A stretch of DNA of 9,585 bases from an uncultured Collinsella sp. (GTDB taxonomy: Bacteria; Actinomycetota; Coriobacteriia; Coriobacteriales; Coriobacteriaceae): the NCBI GenBank assembly GCA_900762015.1, contig CAAFEX010000085.1:1-9585 (forward strand), given 5' to 3'. Shown piece after piece: positions 1-5,295 of the stretch. Every line of letters starts with the position of its first letter. The first letter of the stretch is position 1. The notes beneath the pieces are model-generated. The model searched no databases. It was given only the letters and a program-made list of their open reading frames with translations, and was not told the origin of the DNA. A program made the translations under genes and the position numbers.

Positions 1-99
1 GACTCCGGAGGCAAACTAATCTCAATTGTCTGCCGCACCGTCTTAACTGGGCGAATCCCTTATCAAAACTTTATTTTCAAGTCCTAATGTTCTTTTTCT

Positions 100-162
100 T
101 TTGTCTCGATCTGTAACACGTAGCCGAGTTTTTAAGTCCTAACCGTTACAGATCGAGACAAA
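100..162. repeat. Long perfect inverted repeat (hairpin 1)
   Basis: The arms are 18 nt and perfectly complementary: TTTGTCTCGATCTGTAAC (100-117) and its reverse complement at 145-162, around a 27-nt loop. The core of each arm is shared with the second hairpin at 182-242, so this is a repeated unit rather than a one-off. It is flanked by a T-rich run before and an A-rich run after, but neither sits where an intrinsic terminator would need it. It may be a dispersed intergenic repeat, a structured RNA, or a set of protein-binding sites; the sequence alone does not decide. Confidence 0.8.
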
Positions 163-181
163 CAAGGTAGACCCCGCAGAA

Positions 182-242
182 TTGTCTCAATCTGTAACAT
201 CTGGTTGGTGGTTTCACCCCTACCTGTTACAGGTTGAGACGA
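182..242. repeat. Second related inverted repeat (hairpin 2)
   Basis: The left arm is TTGTCTCAATCTGTAACA (182-199) and the right arm is TGTTACAGGTTGAGACGA (225-242), around a 25-nt loop. The 18 positions pair with two non-Watson-Crick pairs, T183/G241 and T191/G233. Both are G-U wobbles if the plus strand is transcribed. The arm differs from that of hairpin 1 by one base (CGATC versus CAATC) over the shared 17 nt. The two hairpins are 19 nt apart. Confidence 0.8.
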
Positions 243-264
243 TTTGATAGTGGAGTCCTTATTT

Positions 265-293
265 GCGCGTCATATCGCGTAGCGCTGACGCGC
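265..293. repeat. Short GC-rich inverted repeat
   Basis: Perfect 8-nt arms, GCGCGTCA (265-272) and TGACGCGC (286-293), surround a 13-nt loop. It lies about 70 bases beyond the deoR stop codon. There is no U-tract after the stem on the minus strand (AAATAA follows), so it is not a standard terminator, although it could still stabilise or end the deoR transcript. Confidence 0.5.
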
Positions 294-359
294 TGGTTTC
301 CACAATGACAGGAGGTAAAAGTCCTCCCGCATCACCCGTTGGCAATCCCGTAGCGATAA

Positions 360-1124
360 CTAGCAAATAACCTGCGTGTGTTCCTCGATGGCGGCACGAT
401 CCTCGGCGGCGATGCCCGGCTCGCACACCACGGCGTCCAAATTGTCCAGGCGGCAGAAGGTGTAGAAGTCGCGCTTGCCGATCTTGCTGGAGTCGGCGAT
501 CAGATAGCGCGAGTCGGCCTTGCTAAAGGCGAGCTGCTGGATGCGGCCCTCTTCCATATTGGATGTAGACACGTCGCCGTCCAGAATGCCGTTGGCACCG
601 ATAAACGCCGCGTCGATGCCCAGCGCACGCAGGGTATCCTCGGCCGTTGGTCCCACAAAAGCGGCGGTGCGGCGGCGATACATGCCGCCCACCAGGCACA
701 GTTCGCAATCCTCACGCGCCTCGAGCAGGTTAAACACCGAAAGCGAATTGGTCACAATGCGCAGGCGAAACGCCGGCAGCATCGAGGCCATCTGCTCAAC
801 CGTGGTGCCCGTACCCAAAAAGATGGTCGAGCCCTCCTCGATAAGCTCCACGGCGCGGCGCGCGATCTGCAGCTTTTCCTCGGCATGCTTGGAACGCTTT
901 TCGCTGTGCGAATACTCGTGACGCAACATAGTGTGGGGACGTCCCTGTGCACTGCGGGCTCCGCCGTGTACGCGCTCGATCTCGCCCAGGCTCGCAAGCT
1001 CCTCAAGGTCACGGCGGATCGTCATATCCGAGACGCCCAGCGCATCCGAAATCTCCTTGACCGAGACCGTGCCCTGCTCCTCGAGCAGCTGACGAACCTT
1101 ATCCTGTCGCTCTGCCTTAATCAC
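360..1124 (-). CDS. DeoR/AgaR-family sugar-responsive repressor
   Basis: This 254-residue protein has the full DeoR-family layout and normal length. An N-terminal winged helix-turn-helix covers residues 3-57, with the family signature around VSDMTIRRDLEEL (31-43). A sugar-phosphate-sensing domain related to ribose-5-phosphate isomerase follows, with LGTGTT (103-108), VTNS (124-127), VGG (145-147), VGP (157-159), GANGI (176-180) and DSSKIGK (211-217). Such proteins are cytoplasmic repressors released by a phosphorylated sugar. The start is GTG at 1124, preceded by an AGGA Shine-Dalgarno six bases upstream. It diverges from galM, and the wider region encodes tagatose/galactosamine catabolism, so an AgaR- or LacR-like role is plausible. 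The effector cannot be read from the sequence. The family is certain; the target genes are inferred. Confidence 0.93.
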   Translation of the reverse strand: MIKAERQDKVRQLLEEQGTVSVKEISDALGVSDMTIRRDLEELASLGEIERVHGGARSAQGRPHTMLRHEYSHSEKRSKHAEEKLQIARRAVELIEEGSTIFLGTGTTVEQMASMLPAFRLRIVTNSLSVFNLLEAREDCELCLVGGMYRRRTAAFVGPTAEDTLRALGIDAAFIGANGILDGDVSTSNMEEGRIQQLAFSKADSRYLIADSSKIGKRDFYTFCRLDNLDAVVCEPGIAAEDRAAIEEHTQVIC

Positions 1125-1159
1125 GATGAATCCTCGCCGTTCTTTGCGCGCATATCATT

Positions 1160-1175
1160 CAAACAGTAACGAACA
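1160..1175 (-). promoter_or_regulatory. Candidate DeoR-family operator (direct repeat)
   Basis: On the minus strand TGTTCG (1170-1175) and TGTTTG (1160-1165) are direct repeats spaced 10 bases apart, one helical turn, at the expected transcription start of deoR. DeoR-family proteins such as AgaR and LacR often bind T-rich direct repeats with about this period. The site could mediate autoregulation and perhaps affect divergent galM. Two short hexamers are weak evidence. Confidence 0.3.
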
Positions 1176-1176
1176 A

Positions 1177-1185
1177 ATTATATCA
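1177..1185 (-). promoter_or_regulatory. Extended -10 promoter of deoR
   Basis: Read on the minus strand this is TGATATAAT, a consensus TATAAT box with the TGn extension. It lies about 53 bases upstream of the GTG start. A TTGACG occurs upstream but only 13 bases away, too close for a normal -35, so recognition would rest mainly on the extended -10. Confidence 0.55.
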
Positions 1186-1329
1186 GACTCGCACGCGTCA
1201 AAAATGAACGCCCGCACAGCTCCAATCATCACTTTTTTGAGAAAATACCCCCTGCTTTAGTGGGGTGTAGTGATAATCTCGCCTGTTCGCGCTACAGTTT
1301 GTCGGAAATACCTCGATGTTAGGAACCAA

Positions 1330-2382
1330 ATGATCACTTCCGAGCTTTTCGGCACCGCGCCGTGCGGTACCCCCGTTCATCGTTACACCCTCAACGGGCC
1401 CGAGATCTGCGTTCGCATTATGGACTATGGTGCCACCGTGTTGGGCATCGACGTGCCCGACATTCCCGGCAACGTGCGCGATGTGGTGCTGGGCTTCGAT
1501 AAGCTCGAGGATTACTTTGACAACCCCGCCTGCTTTGGCGCGACCATCGGACCCGTGGCAAACCGCACCGCGGGCGCCACGATCACCATCGACGGTACGG
1601 ACTGGCATATGCCGGCCAACGAAGGCGTCAACAACCTGCACAGCGATCTTGAGCACGGTCTGCATAAACGCGTGTGGGATGTTGAGCTCGACGAAGTCCA
1701 CAATGCCGTGCGCATGACCACCTCGCTTGAGGATGGCGAACTGGGCCTGCCCGGCAACCGCACCTTTACGGCCGTGTTTACCGTTACACGCACCGGCGTC
1801 TTTCGCATCGAGTATGGCTGCGAGAGCGACCGCGCCACCTACGTGTCCATGACTAACCACACGTACTTTAACCTTGCTGGCCATAACGCCGGCATGGACT
1901 GCGAACATTTCTTTGTCGCCAACGCCGCCCACTACCTGCCCATCAACGAGCAGAACATCCCCACCGGCGAGATTGCTCCGGTCGAGGGCACGCCGTTTGA
2001 CTTCCGTGAGCTGCGCCCCGTCGCTCCCGGTATGGAAGCCGATGACCCGCAGATTAAGCAGGCCCGTGGCTACGACCACTGCCTGTGCATCGATGGCTAT
2101 CAGTACGGCCGTAATCTGCGCCGCGCAATGCACGTCGAGGAGATGTGGACCGGCCGTGAGCTGGACTACTACACCACCGCCCCGGGCGTGCAGCTCTACA
2201 CCGGCAACTGGCTGGGCGACGAGCACGCCAAGGACGATGCTAACTATGGCTGGGGCGCCGGCTTTGCCCTCGAGGCAGAGATGTACCCCGATACGCCGCA
2301 CCAGCCGCTGTTCCCACAGGGCATCGTGGGCCCGGGTCACCCCTACAGCAATGTGATCGAATATCACTTTATGAGGCACTAA
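1330..2382 (+). CDS. galM: Aldose 1-epimerase (galactose mutarotase)
   Basis: This enzyme interconverts the alpha and beta anomers of galactose or glucose in the cytoplasm, feeding the Leloir pathway. The protein is 350 residues, usual for GalM. Recognisable motifs in order are NRTAG (78-82), NLHS (102-105, H104), the catalytic-His block NHTYFNLAGH (176-185, H177), TPFDFR (221-226), GYDH (247-250) and ALEAEMYPD (313-321), which contains the likely catalytic base E315. I chose ATG 1330 because AGGA lies five bases upstream and family similarity begins there. An in-frame GTG at 1270 would add 20 residues with no similarity to the family. The gene is single, diverges from deoR, and is followed by its own terminator. 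A second mutarotase-like gene of a different subfamily (5296-6177) is present, so the two probably serve different sugars. Confidence 0.95.
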   Translation: MITSELFGTAPCGTPVHRYTLNGPEICVRIMDYGATVLGIDVPDIPGNVRDVVLGFDKLEDYFDNPACFGATIGPVANRTAGATITIDGTDWHMPANEGVNNLHSDLEHGLHKRVWDVELDEVHNAVRMTTSLEDGELGLPGNRTFTAVFTVTRTGVFRIEYGCESDRATYVSMTNHTYFNLAGHNAGMDCEHFFVANAAHYLPINEQNIPTGEIAPVEGTPFDFRELRPVAPGMEADDPQIKQARGYDHCLCIDGYQYGRNLRRAMHVEEMWTGRELDYYTTAPGVQLYTGNWLGDEHAKDDANYGWGAGFALEAEMYPDTPHQPLFPQGIVGPGHPYSNVIEYHFMRH

Positions 2383-2408
2383 GCCCACAACGCGACATAT
2401 CGCACAGC

Positions 2409-2444
2409 AGCGCCCGCCGGCACCACCGCCGACGGGCGCTTTTT
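2409..2444 (+). terminator. Intrinsic terminator of galM
   Basis: A 13-bp GC-rich stem, AGCGCCCGCCGGC (2409-2421) with GCCGACGGGCGCT (2428-2440), has one mismatch and a 6-nt loop. It is followed directly by a T run ending at 2444, 26 bases after the galM stop codon. Confidence 0.9.
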
Positions 2445-2489
2445 CATCTTTTGGGCTCATTTTCGCTGTGACTGTATGAGTGACATATC

Positions 2490-2641
2490 AAAACTATGCC
2501 CATTTACTACGTTTAGCCCAGGATGCTCGACCATGCACCGGTTTTTGTTAAATTCGCGAGCCGTCTACCTGCGGTTTTGTTTTACCCAAATTCGACATGC
2601 TCGGCGATAGCCGATCAAACGTAGTAAACGGACATAGTTTT
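2490..2641. repeat. 152-bp element with 25-nt terminal inverted repeats
   Basis: The outer arms at 2490-2514 and 2617-2641 match in 23 of 25 positions, beginning AAAACTATG on each inward-reading strand and ending CTACGTTT. Both mismatches are C/A on the plus strand and therefore G-U wobbles in a minus-strand transcript, so an RNA hairpin with a fully paired base is possible in that direction. The interior has no reading frame of note. It contains a TCGGC/GCCGA mini-hairpin near the right arm and two imperfect direct copies of a CGGTTTTTGTTAAATTCG-like block (2539-2556 and 2572-2594). It sits between the convergent galM and IIB genes. It resembles a miniature inverted-repeat element or structured intergenic repeat; no transposase is present and I see no target-site duplication. 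Confidence 0.65.
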
Positions 2642-2679
2642 TGACAGGCGGCATCGCCGCGTCCCTCGCAAGGGCAAAA

Positions 2680-2710
2680 TGATCCGTTTTCCTCCGTCCC
2701 CAAGGGATCA
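2680..2710 (-). terminator. Weak terminator of the IIB gene
   Basis: On the minus strand TGATCC (2710-2705) can pair with GGATCA (2685-2680), followed by TTTTG. The first three bases of the stem are the TGA stop codon of the IIB gene. The stem is only 6 bp with a 19-nt loop, so this is tentative. Confidence 0.35.
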
Positions 2711-3190
2711 GTTGAACAGATTGCCGATGGGGTCGGGGGCGGAACTGGGGAGATAGCGGATTTCTAGCTCTATGCCGAGCGCCTGCAGTTCTTTGAGGGC
2801 AGCAACGTCTGCGTCGCTCACGGCAACCGCGGGCGTTATGGGATGCTTGCCCTCCCCTGCCTGCATATGGCCAATGCTGATCTTGGTGATGGGCACGCCG
2901 CCCTTAACCAGTGCGAGCGCATCGGCGGGTGAGGCCACCATGACCAGAATCCATTGACGCGGTGTCGCGGTGTGAATGATGTCGATGGTCTTTTGCACTG
3001 AGAAAAACCGTGTCCAAACGCCTTCTGGTGCCGCCACCCTCATGGGTGCCCATTGGCGCGAATCCGCCGCGATCTCATCGTTGACGATTAGGACAAGGTT
3101 GGAACCCACGGCCTCGTTCCACAGCGCAACATCTTGCCCGTAAATGAAGCGGTCATCGATACGCGTGAGAAGAATCTTGGGTCGAGCCAT
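2708..3190 (-). CDS. Orphan PTS mannose-family IIB-like protein, active-site His replaced by Tyr
   Basis: The 160-residue product matches the whole length of the IIB domain of mannose/sorbose/N-acetylgalactosamine PTS transporters. Features are the N-terminal RIDDRFIYGQ (10-19), LVLIVNDEIAADSRQ (32-46), the block around SPADALALVKGGVPITKISIGH (87-108), and a C-terminal ELEIRYLPS (141-149). In this family the phosphoryl group is carried by the His of a DDRLIHGQV-type motif. Here that position is Tyr17 (codon TAC, 3140-3142), with no His nearby, so normal phosphotransfer to sugar looks impossible. The rest of the fold is intact, with no stop or frameshift. No IIA, IIC or IID partner is in the window. 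It may be a regulatory or decoy subunit, or the start of decay; function is unknown. ATG 3190 is preceded by a GGGG-type ribosome binding site. Confidence 0.88.
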   Translation of the reverse strand: MARPKILLTRIDDRFIYGQDVALWNEAVGSNLVLIVNDEIAADSRQWAPMRVAAPEGVWTRFFSVQKTIDIIHTATPRQWILVMVASPADALALVKGGVPITKISIGHMQAGEGKHPITPAVAVSDADVAALKELQALGIELEIRYLPSSAPDPIGNLFN

Positions 3191-3279
3191 CGCTACCCCA
3201 TTCTGCTTGAGATCTGCAAGAGCAAGACATCACGTCTCCAATATTAGTGCATTTAAAGTGAGAAAAGCCGCCAGAACCC

Positions 3280-3308
3280 TTGCGCGGATTTGTGATGTCC
3301 CGTATCAT
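3280..3308 (+). promoter_or_regulatory. Promoter of the tRNA-Thr gene
   Basis: TTGCGC (3280-3285) and TATCAT (3303-3308) are separated by 17 bases, an ideal spacing. Transcription would start near 3315, giving a leader of about 33 nt before the mature tRNA at 3348. Confidence 0.5.
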
Positions 3309-3347
3309 AGACAGCCGTTGACGCCTTAGTTGCGTCACCACATGGCC

Positions 3348-3423
3348 GCCAGCGTAGCTCAGTTGGTAGAGCACCGCTCTCGTAAAGCGGGGGTCACCGG
3401 TTCGAGCCCGGTCGCTGGCTCCA
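3348..3423 (+). tRNA. tRNA-Thr, anticodon CGT
   Basis: The cloverleaf folds cleanly. The acceptor stem is GCCAGCG (3348-3354) with CGCTGGC (3413-3419), the D stem GCTC/GAGC, the anticodon stem CCGCT/AGCGG around loop CTCGTAA with anticodon CGT (3381-3383), and the T stem ACCGG/CCGGT around TTCGAGC. The variable loop is GGGTC. The discriminator base is T3420 and CCA is encoded (3421-3423). It reads the ACG threonine codon. It stands alone between its own promoter and terminator and is divergent from the IIB gene. Confidence 0.97.
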
Positions 3424-3434
3424 TTGCACAAGAT

Positions 3435-3457
3435 AGCCGCCTTCGGGCGGCTTTTTT
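3435..3457 (+). terminator. Terminator of tRNA-Thr
   Basis: A perfect 7-bp stem, AGCCGCC with GGCGGCT, closes a stable TTCG tetraloop and is followed by a T run (3452-3457). It begins 12 bases after the tRNA CCA end. Confidence 0.93.
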
Positions 3458-3520
3458 CTTGCCGATTTATCGCACAATGCCAATCCAAGCACAACGCCGC
3501 CGGCAACTCCCCTACTCAAC

Positions 3521-3570
3521 AAAAAGCCCCGCCAGCCGCAATCCCCAAAGGAACCGCGATCAGCGGGGCC
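3521..3570 (-). terminator. Terminator of the lacX-lacC-yhcH unit
   Basis: On the minus strand GCCCCGC (3569-3563) pairs with GCGGGGC (3532-3526), followed by TTTTT. Inside, CGCGGTTCC and GGGATTGCG pair through several G-U wobbles around a 4-nt loop, with a symmetric 4x4 internal loop between the two stems. The result is a long, strong hairpin about 60 bases past the stop codon of the YhcH-family gene. Confidence 0.85.
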
Positions 3571-3629
3571 TAAGCGCGCTCCTCCAAAGGAAAACGCTCA
3601 CAACACGAACAGCTCAACTGAGCAGCACG

Positions 3630-4103
3630 TTACTCCTCCCAGTAAGCATCTGCAAGCAGCTTAAAGCAGATCTTCTTGACCGGCTGCGCGCCATCGCCCG
3701 GGAACTCAAGCGTGGGCATATGAGGTTCGCCGGCAACAAACAGCGCAAACTTGTCATCAGCAAGATCGCCGGCGATCGAGGCGTCGGAATCGACCAGATC
3801 GTAGTCGTCCTTCTCGTCAAACTCCTGGACCAGCGTCAGGCTGCCCGTGGCAACCTTAAAGGCCTCGCGACCCTCGACGTCGATCTGCAGGTCGTGATAG
3901 CGCTGATGCGTCTCATAGTGAGCCTCGGCCTCGGGACGCGTCGTGGGAGCCATGACGTTCGCATACACCTTGTCGCCCAGAATCGGATGGCTGCCGACCT
4001 CGAGCTGCGCCGGGTCGTTCTCCTCGAGCCAGTCGATCAGCACGTCGAGGCCCTTGAGCATTCCGCGGTACTCCTCGATATCGCCCAGTGCACCGTAAAT
4101 CAT
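3630..4103 (-). CDS. YhcH/YjgK/YiaL-family (EbgC-like) protein
   Basis: The 157-residue protein belongs to the YhcH/YjgK/YiaL family (formerly DUF386), a cupin-like fold that includes the beta subunit of evolved beta-galactosidase (EbgC). Members occur in operons for sialic acid and other sugars and are thought to handle sugar anomers; the exact reaction is not settled. The family signature is ETHQRYHDLQ (64-73), with the likely metal-coordinating E64, H66 and H70, and a C-terminal EPHMP (126-130) followed by PVKKICFKL (141-149). Length is normal. ATG 4103 has a strong GAGAGGGGA ribosome binding site a few bases upstream. It is the last gene of the lacX-lacC unit and is separated from lacC by 197 bases that contain a nagA remnant. 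Confidence 0.9.
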   Translation of the reverse strand: MIYGALGDIEEYRGMLKGLDVLIDWLEENDPAQLEVGSHPILGDKVYANVMAPTTRPEAEAHYETHQRYHDLQIDVEGREAFKVATGSLTLVQEFDEKDDYDLVDSDASIAGDLADDKFALFVAGEPHMPTLEFPGDGAQPVKKICFKLLADAYWEE

Positions 4104-4135
4104 CTAAATCCCCTCTCGGATCGTTTCTTTGGCGG

Positions 4136-4267
4136 CTACTCGATAAACGCGTTACCGCCGCTGTTGCCGCCCGCATACGTCTCGACCAGGGTAAGGTCGG
4201 GATTGAACACGACAACGTCGGCGTCGCGCCCCAGCATAATGCTATCGCACTTGTCGTCGACATGAGC
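4136..4267 (-). pseudogene. C-terminal remnant of a second nagA
   Basis: Reading the minus strand from 4267, 43 codons then TAG encode a peptide starting AHVDDKCDSIMLGRDAD and ending GGNAFIE. It aligns without gaps to the last 43 residues of the intact NagA encoded at 6994-8163 (AHIEDKCGSIMPGRDAD...GNAFTE), with 31 of 43 identical. There is no start codon in this frame, and similarity stops near 4268, about 30 bases after the lacC stop codon. This is the tail of a deleted deacetylase gene. At 72 percent identity it is clearly diverged, so it is not a recent copy of the neighbouring gene. A short CCGGCA match just upstream hints that similarity may continue through a 4-base frameshift, but that is uncertain. 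The remnant suggests that lacC was once followed by a complete nagA-type gene before yhcH. Confidence 0.85.
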
Positions 4268-4300
4268 TAGCAATCGATGCCGGGGCCGACGCCCAAGCCC

Positions 4301-5236
4301 TTACAGCTCGGTCACGACAACGCCGTTGTAGACCTCGTCCCAACGGTCCATGACCAGATGGCCAGTCATGGGATCCATGGCATTGAGCTTGCCGCAGGTG
4401 TTGGCGGTACGCAGCACCGTCTCGTCGTCTGCGCCAGCAGCAATGGCATGCGCGAAGCCAGCGATAGTGGAGTCACCAGAGCCCGTGGCGTTAACGGCAG
4501 GGATATCGGGCGTCTTTGCGCGGAACGCACGGCCATTGTGGAAGCCAACGGAGCCGGCAGCGCCCATGGACACGACGACCCAGGGGATATCGGAGAAGCG
4601 GGCATCAGAGGCGAGCGCGGCGCGGAGCTCGTCCACATCGTCGGTGGTAAAGCTCATGCCCAGAAGGCCGTTGATCTCGGTCAGGTTAGGCTTGACCAGC
4701 TCGGGCTTAATTTCGGACTTAAGGGCGGCCTCGAGCGAAGCACCCGAGGTATCGAGCAGCACCTTGGCGCCGGCGTTCTCGGCAATGCCCGTGATCTTGG
4801 CATAGTAGTCTGCCTCGACACCGCGGGGCAGAGAACCCGAAATGGTGACGACGTCGGCCTTGCCCGCAAGCTCAGTAAACTTGGCGGTAAAGGCATCGAG
4901 TTCCTCGGGGGCAATTGTCGGGCCACTCTCGAGCAGCTCGGTCTGGTTGCCGGCGTGGAGGATGTTGAGGCAAATGCGAGTCTCGCCCTTGATGGGCACA
5001 AAGTCGTTGTTAATACCGTTGGCGTCCATGAGCTCAGCCATGTAGGCGCCCATGTGGCCGCCGAGCAGACCGGTTGCCACAACGTCGTCGCCCAGCTGAC
5101 CCAGCACACGGGCCACGTTGAGGCCCTTGCCGCCAGCGGTCTTTTCGGGCGTCACGCGGTTGACGTCGTCGATAACGAGCTCATCGAGCTGATAGCGCGT
5201 ATCGACAGACGGGTTCATCGTAACGGTGAGGATCAT
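4301..5236 (-). CDS. lacC: Tagatose-6-phosphate kinase (LacC-like PfkB-family kinase)
   Basis: The enzyme phosphorylates D-tagatose 6-phosphate to tagatose 1,6-bisphosphate using ATP, in the cytoplasm. The 311-residue protein is full length and matches LacC closely as I know the family: MILTVTMNPSVD at the N-terminus, TAGGKGLNVAR (33-43) for substrate binding, ISGSLP (135-140), VKPN (183-186), and the ATP/anion-hole motif NATGSGDSTIAGF (249-261) with catalytic D255. The C-terminal MTGHLVM also fits LacC. 1-phosphofructokinase (FruK) is the nearest alternative. Next to lacX, agaS and nagA, tagatose-6-phosphate is the likely substrate. ATG 5236 follows an AAGGAGC ribosome binding site. The gap to the upstream lacX-like gene is 59 bases with no terminator, so the two are probably co-transcribed. 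Confidence 0.92.
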   Translation of the reverse strand: MILTVTMNPSVDTRYQLDELVIDDVNRVTPEKTAGGKGLNVARVLGQLGDDVVATGLLGGHMGAYMAELMDANGINNDFVPIKGETRICLNILHAGNQTELLESGPTIAPEELDAFTAKFTELAGKADVVTISGSLPRGVEADYYAKITGIAENAGAKVLLDTSGASLEAALKSEIKPELVKPNLTEINGLLGMSFTTDDVDELRAALASDARFSDIPWVVVSMGAAGSVGFHNGRAFRAKTPDIPAVNATGSGDSTIAGFAHAIAAGADDETVLRTANTCGKLNAMDPMTGHLVMDRWDEVYNGVVVTEL

Positions 5237-5295
5237 TTTTAGCTCCTTATCTCGCAGGCTCCTTGTGCCTCGCGATACGAGTCGACAAAACGGAA

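Larger units (their letters stand above)
1..359. other. Gene-free region rich in hairpins
   Basis: I see no supported gene here. The stretch lies downstream of the minus-strand deoR gene. It holds two long tandem hairpins (100-242), a GCGCGTCA/TGACGCGC palindrome (265-293), and a small GGAGG/CCTCC hairpin (311-327). The word AGTCCT occurs four times on the plus strand, at 80, 135, 254 and 320. None of the hairpins is followed by a clear T-tract in either direction, so a classical terminator for deoR is not evident. Base composition is more AT-rich than in the neighbouring genes. Confidence 0.7.

Noticed and set aside
1..38. Minus-strand open frame from a GTG at 38 running out of the window (reads MRQTIEISLPPES)
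   Set aside because: Only 12 complete codons (plus part of a 13th) are visible, with a poorly spaced AAGGGA ribosome binding site. It could be a gene start, but the evidence is too thin to annotate.
100..162. Intrinsic terminator for deoR or for a gene to the left
   Set aside because: The stem is AT-moderate with a 27-nt loop and is not followed by a T-tract in either transcription direction.
100..242. CRISPR array
   Set aside because: The repeated arms alternate in orientation and pair as hairpins, there are only four, and no cas gene is nearby.
378..1169. Long plus-strand open frame opposite deoR
   Set aside because: Antisense shadow of a gene with complete DeoR-family motifs; the product looks like no known family.
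1237..1277. Possible galM promoter: TTGAGA (1237) and GATAAT (1272) around an ACCCC/GGGGT hairpin
   Set aside because: The boxes are 29 bases apart, too far for a standard promoter, and the hairpin has only 5 bp. I could not define the galM promoter.
1198..2460. 420-codon minus-strand open frame opposite galM
   Set aside because: Longer than galM itself but without family character. GalM motifs on the plus strand and the terminator after galM decide the strand.
3330..4265. Plus-strand open frame across the tRNA and the YhcH-family gene
   Set aside because: It overlaps a functional tRNA and its terminator and is antisense to a recognised family.
4277..5242. Long plus-strand open frame opposite lacC
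   Set aside because: Antisense frame created by GC-rich codon bias; the minus strand has the full LacC motif set.
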